Assembly: GCA_016297325.1 (NCBI GenBank)
Contig: JAEDGW010000069.1
Location: 1-14,080, forward strand
DNA from: Coprococcus sp.
GTDB taxonomy: Bacteria > Bacillota > Clostridia > Lachnospirales > Lachnospiraceae
Direction: 5' to 3'
Length of the DNA: 14,080 nt
Position 1 is the stretch's first letter. The number at the start of each line of letters is the position of its first letter. The position numbers and the translations under genes are program-made. The notes beneath the pieces are model-generated. The model was not told the DNA's origin and ran no database searches. It worked only from the letters and a program-made list of their open reading frames with translations. Below are positions 1-7,103 of this stretch, one piece after another.

Positions 1-1865
1 GGCTTACCTTGCCGATGATAGCATCCACCATTAAGGAGAAAGCAGGTGACCTGTCACTTTCGTTCTTTAGCGCACCAACTTCGGCAGGACAAATCGGCAC
101 TTATATCATCAATGGTTCCGTGCAGGAGGGAGCCAAGATATCAGCGAATATCAATCTCAATCTCTTCTATGAAGTCCCTGATGCCGTTGAAGACAAACTA
201 TATCTTTCCGCAGACAGGGAGGTCACCAATCGCACGAGTCTTGAAAAGCAATCCGTGATATTCCTTCAAATGGTTGCCTACACAACGAATGGAACCATTG
301 TAGGAGGAAGCAGAGTGAAAGTCATTGGTTCTGCCTGGGGAAACACATTGCCTAAAGATTTGGCAAGCATATGTGGCTATACTCCTAAATATACCATGGG
401 TGATGCCACTTATGAACCAACCTTCACCTCGGTTTATGAACTCACCAAGGCAGATACGGCATATCAGTTAGGCAAGGAGTTGAATTTCGCAGTTGAGGCA
501 CAGGGTGTCGCTTATTATGCTCTGCATGTCATATCATATAACATCACGCGGAAGTCTGTAATTGGTCAACAAGACCAAATTACTGCGATAAAAGGGGGGA
601 ATTCTCCCCTGCCGTATCTGTATAAGAATTATATGTCGGAATATGCAGCGACAAATGCTCTTATAGCACAAGGGGAATTAGCCAATACGATTAAATACAC
701 AAAGCCGGATACATTCATTTCGGGAAGCCTCATCAGCAAATCAATGCTGCTTTCCTCATCCAATACTCCTGCAGATTATCTGCTATCATTCTGCAAGATA
801 TTTGGACTTCATCTCCTCTATGATGGGAACACGAAAACCATTACTATCGTAGACCGGAATGACCTATATCAAGATGAGACCATTGATTTGTCCAAGCGAG
901 TTGATGTGTCCAGGGACATTAACATCGTGCCATTTACATTTACTTCCAAGTGGTATGACATGTCTTTGGAAGATATAGGTGGAGCCTACAATGATGAATA
1001 TCTGTCAAAGTATGGAATGAAGTATGGCATCCAAAAAATCAATACAGGCTATGACTTCAACGCAGAGACCACAGAATTGTTTGATAGCAATGTGTTCAAG
1101 AATGCCGTTACTATCCTTGACAAGTCCAAGTATTACAATACCATAAAAGTCTCTAATTCTTTCAGACCTTCCGTATTCCTGGATCAAGGGCACACATTCA
1201 CCCTGTGGGATGCTGATGGGAAGTCATTGGACACACCTGTCCCTGTAATACCATATACTGCATCTGTGTCTGACCTTAATGAGTATGGACATCCAGGATA
1301 TGACATAGAGTTTGCTCGCAAGATGGAATTCCGGGATAAAGACAATAATCCTATAGATGGAGCCGGGGTACTTGTCTTTTGGGAGGGATATAATACCTAT
1401 CCTTATTTCCGTCTCTCTGATGATATATCTGCAATGGATACATTGAATGATGGCAAACCTTGTTGGCTGCTGCAACCGGGTATGGCAAGTGGAGTCCGCA
1501 TTCCTATATTCCAAAGATATATATATGGAAGTAATTGGAACATCCAGGATTCAATGGATTTCGGCATACCAAAAGAGATGAACATTCCTCACATATATTA
1601 CACGGATGGAACAACCATTTATTCAAAATTTTGGCAGAAATATCTCCGCGATAGATATGATGTCAATACCAAGGTGATGACATGCAGGGTCAATTTCGGA
1701 GGAATCCAGGTGGGACAGGATCTCTTAAGGAAATTCTTTTGGTTTGATAACTCCCTTTGGGTCTTGAACAAGATTAGCAACTATTCACTGACTACCTATG
1801 ATCCGGTGGAATGCGAATTCGTGCAGGTACAAGACAAGAACAACTATCTTAACGGACAATATTAG
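1..1865 (+). CDS. Phage tail hub/baseplate-like protein (5' partial)
   Basis: The frame is open through the left edge (first full codon at base 3), and the only early start candidates are TTG at 9 and ATG at 15. The first residues read like the middle of a beta-rich domain, so I treat the gene as cut by the window; at least 618 residues remain. About residues 255-283 (numbered from base 9) contain ADYLLSFCKIFGLHLLYD followed by TITIVD. This pattern is familiar from Bacteroidales phage tail proteins encoded beside the tape measure and resembles hub (gpD-like) domains. A KWYDMSLEDIGGAYNDEYLSKYG stretch, interrupted by small insertions, follows. No signal peptide or membrane helix is seen. The gene ends two bases before the tape-measure start, so the two are probably co-translated. 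The hub role is inferred from family resemblance and position; a different minor tail protein is possible. Confidence 0.6.
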   Translation, partial: LTLPMIASTIKEKAGDLSLSFFSAPTSAGQIGTYIINGSVQEGAKISANINLNLFYEVPDAVEDKLYLSADREVTNRTSLEKQSVIFLQMVAYTTNGTIVGGSRVKVIGSAWGNTLPKDLASICGYTPKYTMGDATYEPTFTSVYELTKADTAYQLGKELNFAVEAQGVAYYALHVISYNITRKSVIGQQDQITAIKGGNSPLPYLYKNYMSEYAATNALIAQGELANTIKYTKPDTFISGSLISKSMLLSSSNTPADYLLSFCKIFGLHLLYDGNTKTITIVDRNDLYQDETIDLSKRVDVSRDINIVPFTFTSKWYDMSLEDIGGAYNDEYLSKYGMKYGIQKINTGYDFNAETTELFDSNVFKNAVTILDKSKYYNTIKVSNSFRPSVFLDQGHTFTLWDADGKSLDTPVPVIPYTASVSDLNEYGHPGYDIEFARKMEFRDKDNNPIDGAGVLVFWEGYNTYPYFRLSDDISAMDTLNDGKPCWLLQPGMASGVRIPIFQRYIYGSNWNIQDSMDFGIPKEMNIPHIYYTDGTTIYSKFWQKYLRDRYDVNTKVMTCRVNFGGIQVGQDLLRKFFWFDNSLWVLNKISNYSLTTYDPVECEFVQVQDKNNYLNGQY

Positions 1866-1867
1866 CA

Positions 1868-3634
1868 ATGGCAGAAGAAACAATTCAGATAATCAGAATT
1901 GATACAGGAGAGGCAGTCAAGTCTGTCAATGATCTCCGGGAAAATGTCAAGATACTCAAGGAGCGACTTGGAGACCTTGAGATAGGAACCACCGAATACC
2001 AGGATACCCTGGATGAACTCAAGGTCAACCAGGCTGCAGTCAAAGATGCGATGTATGCAACTACTGCATCAATGGAGGATCTTGCGAAATCTGCTACCGG
2101 AACTTCGGAATCCTACAACTCCCTTGTTCATCGTATGGCTTCGCTCAAGGAGGAACTCCGTGCCACCGATGTATCTACGCAGCAGGGCAAGACAAGGTTC
2201 AAGGAACTTGCAGGACAAATCAATGAGGTGAACAACACCCTCAAAGACATGGATGCCCTGCAGGGTAACTTCCAACGGAATGTGGGTAACTATCCAGGGC
2301 TGATGAAGAACTTCGCAGGTTCCCTGGATGCCCTGGACAAGGGACTCAAGGCAACCACAACAGGCGTAGGAGGTCTGAAAGGAGGCTTTGATGCACTTGC
2401 GGTCAATCCTGCCTTTGCTATCCTGGGAGTTGTTGTCCAACTCTTCGGTTCGCTTGCAACTACACTCAAGGAAGATGAGACAACAATGGCTGCAGTCAAC
2501 AAGGCAGGAATGTCGCTTGAGCCAATCTTCAAATTTCTCAAGGGCATACTTGAAAAGGTGAGCAGCATTGTTAGCGACTTGATAACCAAGGTGTCCGCAT
2601 TCGTGCAGTCCAATGGTCTGATATCCAAGATTATCAATGGTGTAGTGGGTGTCGGCAATGCGATAATCAAATATATCACAGCACCATTCAAGGGAGTCAT
2701 TGAGGCTATCAAGGTCTTCCAGGAGAAGGGCATCAAGGGTTTGCGAGATGCAGCCAAGGCATTCGGCAATGAGATGAAGACCGGACTCTCATTCAAGTCC
2801 AATTTCCAGGCAGGAGAGTCAATAGTGGATGCCATTACTGCCGGGGTAAAGGAGAAGAAGGGATCCGCGAAGACTGCAGCAGCGCAGGTTGGCAAGGAGG
2901 TCGGAAAGGAACTTGCCTACAATGTGCAACAAGAATTTGACAAGGCACTTGCTGAATCTACCAAGAAGTTTGAGGAGGGTCTCCGGGCAAGGGAACAGGC
3001 ACAGAAGGAACTTGATGATATGACGGAGGCTGCGCTTGCAGAGACCAATGCAGAAATAGAGGCATACTTTGCAGAGCAGGATCAGATGGAGGAGGAGAGA
3101 TTGAGGAAGAAGAAGGAAAGAGCAGAAGCAGAAATACAGACAATCTTTGCGGTAGCCGAGGCAACATCCTCCATCCTTGGAACCCTGGCTGATTTGTATG
3201 AGTCAGATGAGGAAAATGCAGAGAAGAATGCCAACAAAATCAAGGCATTAAGGGTATCTGCTGCTATCATTGACACCATCTCCGGAGCCGTAGGAGCATA
3301 TATGCAAGCAGTAGCATCAATGCCACCACCATTCGGAGCAATTGTCGGAGGTGTCCAGGCTGCTGCCATTACCGCTACAGGCTTGGCACAGATTGCACAG
3401 ATGAAGTCAACCAAGGTATCCGGTGAAGTCTCCAATTCCTCACCAAAGGCTCCTGCGGTCACATCTGCTCCGGCAATGACAATGGACATCAAACAGGTTA
3501 GATCCGTCACATCTGCAAGCGAGGAGGAGAGGCTTAATCAGATGGCAAGTGAACAGAGGGTAGTTCTTGTTATGAGTGACCTGGAGGTGAAGCAGAATCA
3601 GTCCAGGGTACAGGTCGCAGAAGCATCTTTCTAA
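1868..3634 (+). CDS. Phage tail tape-measure protein
   Basis: The 588-residue protein has the usual tape-measure build. A charged helical/coiled-coil N-terminal part (about residues 15-130) is followed by hydrophobic segments near 178-197 (NPAFAILGVVVQLFGS) and 215-280. A long Glu/Lys/Ala-rich helix spans roughly 350-430. A Gly/Ala-rich hydrophobic region near 460-515 (IIDTISGAVGAYMQAVASM, then a PPPFGAIVGG stretch) is typical of Bacteroidetes phage tape measures. The family sets tail length and is ejected with the DNA; at about 1.5 angstrom per residue, 588 residues would suggest a tail near 90 nm. ATG at 1868 is two bases after the upstream stop. No frameshifted tail-chaperone pair precedes it, unlike lambda-type clusters. 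A terminator follows at 3660-3700, making it the last gene of its transcript. Confidence 0.85.
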   Translation: MAEETIQIIRIDTGEAVKSVNDLRENVKILKERLGDLEIGTTEYQDTLDELKVNQAAVKDAMYATTASMEDLAKSATGTSESYNSLVHRMASLKEELRATDVSTQQGKTRFKELAGQINEVNNTLKDMDALQGNFQRNVGNYPGLMKNFAGSLDALDKGLKATTTGVGGLKGGFDALAVNPAFAILGVVVQLFGSLATTLKEDETTMAAVNKAGMSLEPIFKFLKGILEKVSSIVSDLITKVSAFVQSNGLISKIINGVVGVGNAIIKYITAPFKGVIEAIKVFQEKGIKGLRDAAKAFGNEMKTGLSFKSNFQAGESIVDAITAGVKEKKGSAKTAAAQVGKEVGKELAYNVQQEFDKALAESTKKFEEGLRAREQAQKELDDMTEAALAETNAEIEAYFAEQDQMEEERLRKKKERAEAEIQTIFAVAEATSSILGTLADLYESDEENAEKNANKIKALRVSAAIIDTISGAVGAYMQAVASMPPPFGAIVGGVQAAAITATGLAQIAQMKSTKVSGEVSNSSPKAPAVTSAPAMTMDIKQVRSVTSASEEERLNQMASEQRVVLVMSDLEVKQNQSRVQVAEASF

Positions 3635-3659
3635 CCTGGAAAAATCATATATCGTTAAG

Positions 3660-3700
3660 AAGTGACAAGGTGACAAATGTGTCCCTTTGTCACTTTTCTT
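3660..3700 (+). terminator. Intrinsic terminator after the tape-measure gene
   Basis: AAGTGACAA (3660-3668) pairs with TTGTCACTT (3687-3695). After a small 3x3 internal loop the stem continues as GACA/TGTC around an AATG loop (3676-3679). The T-rich tract TTCTT follows. It sits 25 bases after the tape-measure stop and before the next gene's leader. Confidence 0.75.
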
Positions 3701-3726
3701 ATATCCCGGTTACAGGAAAAGGGAAA

Positions 3727-3746
3727 TCTATATATAAGACAAAGAG
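3727..3746 (+). promoter_or_regulatory. Repeated TATATAAG leader element, copy 1
   Basis: The sequence TCTATATATAAGACAAAGAG ends six bases before the ATG at 3753. The same 20 bases, with one substitution, recur at 6757-6776 directly before another start codon. In both places the element follows an intrinsic terminator, and both copies have TACAG 16 bases upstream. The TATATAAG core could be a promoter -10 or a phage late-promoter box, which would give a very short 5' leader; the A-rich 3' half could help initiation in an SD-poor host. It lacks the host TAnnTTTG form. The repetition is directly seen; its function is inferred. Confidence 0.45.
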
Positions 3747-3752
3747 ATAACT

Positions 3753-5111
3753 ATGTCCATTGTAACTATTGGGGGCATCCCGGTCTATGATGCAATGATA
3801 CTTGACGAGGAATCGGGGATGCTCAAGATATCCCTGGTGGATGACCCTGCCGTAATGTCCAATTTCCAGGCATTTGACTCACACAAGAAAATGCTGATGT
3901 ACGAAGTTGCCGATGAGGAGAAGAGGCTTGTAAGAGGGGTTGTAATGAGGGCAGATTTCCCAATCTTCCGAAGAGATAAGGAGATGGGAGAATACTATAT
4001 CATCTACAAGGCAGACACCATCCGTCAGATGGCAGAGAAATACCTGGTGGAAAATCGGCAGAACAATGTCAACTTGATGCATGCTGCAGACTCTGATGTA
4101 GATGGTGTTCAGATGGTGCAGTTCTTCATCAAAGACTCATCTGCAGGTATTGCTCCTGCTAACTTTGATGAGATTGCAGACGGATCTCTCTTTGGAGAAT
4201 TCCATGTCACCAATGATGAGGTTTGGGAACAAATCAAGGATGGCACATATAAGGGTTTTTCCCTGGAGGGCATCTTTGACCTATGCCCGGAGCAGAACAA
4301 GGATGAAGTCCAGGAGATTATTGACTCCCTGGATGGCAAGTTCAAGAGAATATTCAAAAACACTTCAAATTCAAAAACAATGAGCAAACTTTCAAGACTT
4401 AAGGCTGCACTTGCGAAGGCATTTGCAGAATTCGGTAATATCACTACCGACAGGGGCATCCTGGCATGGGATGGTGATGATGACCTCAAGGCAGGAGATG
4501 CAGTATATATTGAGGATTCCGAAGGCAACAGAACCCCGGCAGAAGATGGAGACTATAAGACCGAAGACAACAAGACCATTGTTGTTGTTGATGGCAAGGT
4601 CGCAGAAATCAAAGACCCGGAGGCAGAGGTTGAACCCGCAACCGAGGAAATGGGCAAGGTATCCACAGACAAGGGTGACCTTCTCTATGACGGAGAGGAA
4701 GACCTCAAGGAAGGAGATGCCGTGTTCGTGGAAAAGGATAGCGAGAATGTGCCGGCAGAGGATGGTGACTACACCACCGAGGATGGCAAGGTCATCAAGG
4801 TCGTAGATGGCAAGGTTGCATCCATCACAGATCCTGCTGCAGAAGTTGCCCCGGAGATGGAAGGCGAGACCCAAGAAGAGATTGATGCCCTCAAGTCAGA
4901 GAATGAGTCTCTCAAGGCTGAAAATGAATCCCTCAAGGCTGAAATTGAGAAACTCAAGAATGCCCTTGCAACGGCAGAGTCCGAGATGACCAAACTCAAG
5001 AAGACTCCCGCAGCAAAACCTGCCCATGAGGAGGTGAAGACCGGGGAGAAGTTCAAGAAGACAGGTGTCAAGGGCTTGGACAACCTTGCGAGAATTCTCT
5101 CTGCAGAGTAA
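3753..5111 (+). CDS. XkdF-type prohead protease fused to scaffold-like domain
   Basis: The protein has 452 residues. Residues 1-200 resemble the phage serine protease family of Bacillus XkdF (Peptidase_S78_2): GEYYIIYKADTI near 79-90, NLMH with H110, and GTYKGFSLEGI with S170. H110 and S170 are the likely catalytic residues, by analogy. A basic, Ser/Asn-rich linker (200-209) leads to M210. Two tandem copies of a 65-73-residue acidic module follow (230-302 and 303-368). A strong coiled coil (about 373-417, with SLKAENESLKAEIEKL) and a basic tail end the protein. Protease-scaffold fusions normally guide prohead assembly and are then degraded by the protease. Position directly before the major capsid gene agrees. 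M210 may be an internal start giving scaffold alone. The start at 3753 is the first ATG after the leader element. Confidence 0.78.
   Translation: MSIVTIGGIPVYDAMILDEESGMLKISLVDDPAVMSNFQAFDSHKKMLMYEVADEEKRLVRGVVMRADFPIFRRDKEMGEYYIIYKADTIRQMAEKYLVENRQNNVNLMHAADSDVDGVQMVQFFIKDSSAGIAPANFDEIADGSLFGEFHVTNDEVWEQIKDGTYKGFSLEGIFDLCPEQNKDEVQEIIDSLDGKFKRIFKNTSNSKTMSKLSRLKAALAKAFAEFGNITTDRGILAWDGDDDLKAGDAVYIEDSEGNRTPAEDGDYKTEDNKTIVVVDGKVAEIKDPEAEVEPATEEMGKVSTDKGDLLYDGEEDLKEGDAVFVEKDSENVPAEDGDYTTEDGKVIKVVDGKVASITDPAAEVAPEMEGETQEEIDALKSENESLKAENESLKAEIEKLKNALATAESEMTKLKKTPAAKPAHEEVKTGEKFKKTGVKGLDNLARILSAE
4366..4382 (+). promoter_or_regulatory. Candidate internal translation start for free scaffold protein
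   Basis: An in-frame ATG at 4380 (codon 210) begins MSKLSRLKAALAKAFAEFGN, exactly where the protease domain ends. The preceding 40 bases are strikingly A-rich (AAATTCAAAAACA just before the ATG), unlike the rest of the gene but like the A-rich leaders before other starts here. Starting there would give a 243-residue scaffold without protease, comparable to Nu3 made from within lambda gene C. This is an inference; the A-richness could simply encode a Lys/Asn linker. Confidence 0.4.
4440..4856 (+). repeat. Tandem 65-73-codon acidic module (two copies) in the scaffold region
   Basis: Copy 1 (4440-4658) and copy 2 (4659-4856) encode related blocks. Each has TD(R/K)G, then a (W/Y)DG(D/E)(D/E)DLK(A/E)GDAV segment, PAEDGDY(K/T)TED and V(V/K)VVDGKVA. 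The copies have diverged at both nucleotide and protein level, so this is an old duplication rather than a recent slip. The modules look like small acidic beta domains found in scaffold or protease proteins of Bacteroidales phages. Confidence 0.8.
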
Positions 5112-5175
5112 AAAGTTACACTTGGGGATATACCTATATTTTCCACAAATGACAAACCTTTAATTGTTATACAAA

Positions 5176-6084
5176 ATGGCTTACAATGTATCTTCACTTC
5201 CTGCCTATGTGCAGGATAACCATGACCTCCTGGTCAAGAATTTTGCCCTGGTTGGCGCAGGTACAAGGTCAAGGATCAGCATTCAGACCGGAGTCAAGCA
5301 GAATGCATATATCAACCTTCTCAACCTCACTCCAACCCTGCAGAGTGGCGCAGGCTGCAACTTTACCGCAGCAGGTGATGCACTTATCTCACAGAGGCTC
5401 ATTGAGACCGCGCAGATCAAGGTCAACATGGAGTTCTGCGAAAAGAACCTCCTTGCAAAATATGCAGAATATCTTGTCAAGGTAAATGCAGTTGACAACC
5501 CATTCCCATTTGAGGAGTACATCACGACTGCACTCACCGATGAACTCAACAAGAAGATTGAGAAACTCATATGGCAGGGTGACAAGACCACCCATTCATC
5601 TGACTCCGACCTCAAATGGATTGATGGTTTCCTTCACATCCTTAATGCTGAAGGGGTAAAGGCAGAGGGAACTTTCACAACGGCATATGATGCCATCCTG
5701 GGTGTCTACGAAGCGCTGCCGGAGGAAGTCCTGGAGAGGGGTGCAGAAATCTATGTATCCCCTGCAGTCTTCAGAGAGTTCATGCAGGCAATGGTGGCAA
5801 AGAATTACTTCAACTACAACCCTGGCAACCAGGAGTTCGGTGAATTCCTCCTCCCAGGTTCGGATGCGAAGATTGTCCGCACCCAGGGTCTCGCAGGTTC
5901 CAAGGTCGTAGTGGGTACTTTCGCGCAGAACCTTGTCTATGGTTGCGATATGGAAAACGATGCAGAGAAGTTTGACATTTGGTTCTCGCAGGACAACAGA
6001 ACCTGGAGGGTCGCAGTTGAATGGAACTCAGGTGTTCAGATCGCATTCCCGGATATGGCAGTTACCGCAAGCATCACCGAGTAA
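5176..6084 (+). CDS. Major capsid protein
   Basis: The protein has 302 residues, starting at ATG 5176 (MAYNVSSLPAYVQDNHDLL); a TTG twelve bases upstream is in frame but less likely. The length, the N-terminal AYVQDNHDLLVKNFALVGAG and the C-terminal FDIWFSQDNRTWRVAVEWNSG with GVQIAFPD are familiar from major capsid proteins of Bacteroidales phages, presumed HK97-fold. The placement is decisive: directly after the protease/scaffold gene and ended by a strong terminator 23 bases past the stop. There is no obvious long cleaved N-terminal delta domain, which fits scaffold being supplied by the upstream protein. Use of frequent codons such as AAG, ATC and CTC is high, consistent with heavy expression. 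Confidence 0.82.
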   Translation: MAYNVSSLPAYVQDNHDLLVKNFALVGAGTRSRISIQTGVKQNAYINLLNLTPTLQSGAGCNFTAAGDALISQRLIETAQIKVNMEFCEKNLLAKYAEYLVKVNAVDNPFPFEEYITTALTDELNKKIEKLIWQGDKTTHSSDSDLKWIDGFLHILNAEGVKAEGTFTTAYDAILGVYEALPEEVLERGAEIYVSPAVFREFMQAMVAKNYFNYNPGNQEFGEFLLPGSDAKIVRTQGLAGSKVVVGTFAQNLVYGCDMENDAEKFDIWFSQDNRTWRVAVEWNSGVQIAFPDMAVTASITE

Positions 6085-6105
6085 CAACTCACATACACAT
6101 CAATC

Positions 6106-6141
6106 AAGGGGTGGGTGGCACAATTCACCCATCCCTTTTTT
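6106..6141 (+). terminator. Strong intrinsic terminator after the major capsid gene
   Basis: GGGGTGGGTG (6108-6117) pairs fully, with one G-U, with CACCCATCCC (6126-6135) around an 8-base loop; flanking AA/TT extends the stem. Six T residues (6136-6141) follow. It is the strongest hairpin-plus-T-tract of the structural region. Confidence 0.88.
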
Positions 6142-6165
6142 CATTAACGAATAAAACTCAAAGAT

Positions 6166-6681
6166 ATGGCTTGTAATCAGACATTAAGCGGAATTGTGAG
6201 GGATTGCTCCCCTTCTATGGGTGGCATAGTGGAAGCCCTTATCGCTAATAAGGATGATGTCACTAATATCTCCGTAGCAAGTGATATGGTCACCGAGATA
6301 ACCATGTCCTCTTCAGCAAAGTTCAAGAGGTATTCATTCGCTCGCAATACAGGTTCCCTCACATCCAGCTATACAATAGATCAGACCACAGGTGTGCGCT
6401 ATGTCGCATCTGACCTTGTTCTGCAGTTCAACAGGATGGAGACTGCGAAGAGGATAGAGATATCCGCGCTTGCACAGAACGACCTTGTTGTCATTGTCAA
6501 GGATGCCAACGGCAAATATTGGCTCCTGGGTAAGGATGAACCTGTCAATGCAACTGCAGGTGACGGACTCACCGGAACGGCAAGGGCAGACCGGAATGGG
6601 TATTCCATCACCCTCCAGGACAACTCTCTTGAGATGCCATACGAGGTGGAGGAGTCCATCGTCTCCGGTCTCATAGGTTAA
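6166..6681 (+). CDS. Probable major tail (tube) protein
   Basis: The protein has 171 residues and begins MACNQTLSGIVRDCSPSMGGIVEALIAN. It is rich in beta-strand-like segments, with VLQFNRMETAKRIEISAL near 84-101, VIVKDANGKYWLLGKDEPV near 108-126 and YSITLQDNSLEMP near 145-157. I recognise this as a very common structural protein of Bacteroidales phages. The size, beta-rich composition, lack of signal or membrane segments, and isolation between two terminators (the pattern expected for a high-copy virion protein) suggest the tail tube. The exact role is inferred. Its leader, AATAAAACTCAAAGAT before ATG, has no SD motif. Confidence 0.6.
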   Translation: MACNQTLSGIVRDCSPSMGGIVEALIANKDDVTNISVASDMVTEITMSSSAKFKRYSFARNTGSLTSSYTIDQTTGVRYVASDLVLQFNRMETAKRIEISALAQNDLVVIVKDANGKYWLLGKDEPVNATAGDGLTGTARADRNGYSITLQDNSLEMPYEVEESIVSGLIG

Positions 6682-6700
6682 CCTATAGGTTGATAATCTC

Positions 6701-6740
6701 AAGGCACTCACATCTTCCAGGTGTGGGTGCTTTTTGGTTT
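6701..6740 (+). terminator. Intrinsic terminator after the tail-tube gene
   Basis: GCACTCACATC (6704-6714) pairs, with two G-U pairs, with GGTGTGGGTGC (6720-6730) around the loop TTCCA. TTTTTGGTTT (6731-6740) follows. The next gene has its own leader element at 6757-6776. Confidence 0.8.
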
Positions 6741-6756
6741 TACAGAATGGGCACTT

Positions 6757-6776
6757 TCTATATATAAGAAAAAGAG
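6757..6776 (+). promoter_or_regulatory. Repeated TATATAAG leader element, copy 2
   Basis: TCTATATATAAGAAAAAGAG differs at one base from 3727-3746 and ends three bases before the ATG at 6780. As with the first copy, it directly follows an intrinsic terminator, and TACAG lies 16 bases upstream. It may start the transcript for the portal, connector and possibly lysis genes, or act as a translation leader. Confidence 0.45.
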
Positions 6777-6779
6777 GAA

Positions 6780-7103
6780 ATGATATATCTCAAGAACATA
6801 TCAGAAGAGCAGACTATCCTGGTTCCCAGGAATGGAGAGATGGTGACCGGGGATGTCACTCTTGTGATGTGCAACACTACCGACCACCAGGAAGTCACCT
6901 TGCCTGTGAGGGAACAGGCAACTTCGCAAGGTTATGTGAAAATGGCAGTTGCTCTCCCGGAGGGACTTGCAGATGGCGAATATCAATACACTCTCATAGA
7001 TGGCAACATCCTGGTGTCCCAAGGTCTCCTCTACATCGGAGACTTGCAGTCTACAAGTCAGTACGAAAAAACAATAAGATATAAGCAGTATGAGTCAGAA
7101 TAA
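6780..7103 (+). CDS. Small beta-rich phage structural protein, function unknown
   Basis: The protein has 107 residues and begins MIYLKNISEEQTILVPRNGE. Alternating hydrophobic strands and Gly turns, including LPEGLADGEYQYTLIDGN and a C-terminal tail ending TIRYKQYESE, suggest an immunoglobulin-like or beta-sandwich fold. Proteins of this shape, ending in a YEQYE-like tail, are familiar beside Bacteroidales phage portal genes, but I know no defined function. A start at 6780 is favoured because the leader element ends just before it; a longer overlapping frame at 6734-7084 is in another phase and has poor composition. The 3' end overlaps the portal start by 14 bases, indicating coupled translation. 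A neck or minor head role is a guess. Confidence 0.7.
   Translation: MIYLKNISEEQTILVPRNGEMVTGDVTLVMCNTTDHQEVTLPVREQATSQGYVKMAVALPEGLADGEYQYTLIDGNILVSQGLLYIGDLQSTSQYEKTIRYKQYESE

Noticed and set aside
2290..2895. 201-aa open frame on the minus strand opposite the tape-measure gene
   Set aside because: It is an antisense shadow: Ser/Pro/Leu-rich, without motif or leader, and wholly within a well-supported gene.
5125..5145. Possible hairpin GGGATATA/TATATTTTCC before the capsid gene, considered as a terminator
   Set aside because: The stem is short, AT-only and mismatched, and no proper T-tract follows. It was kept only as a possible degenerate copy of the TATATAAG element.
4769..5197. 142-aa minus-strand frame opposite the scaffold coiled coil
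   Set aside because: Its repeated Ser/Leu/Ala/Asp pattern is the complement of the SLKAENE repeats; no independent support.
6673..6686. Perfect palindrome ATAGGTTAACCTAT across the tail-tube stop codon, considered as an operator
   Set aside because: It is a single 14-base copy with no matching site or nearby promoter; a proper terminator follows just downstream. Chance or a coding constraint is enough.
6734..7084. Alternative 116-aa frame overlapping the 107-aa gene
   Set aside because: It starts within the terminator T-tract, has composition rich in Cys, Arg, Gly and His like a shadow frame, and the overlapping 6780 frame has a recognised protein pattern and couples to the portal.
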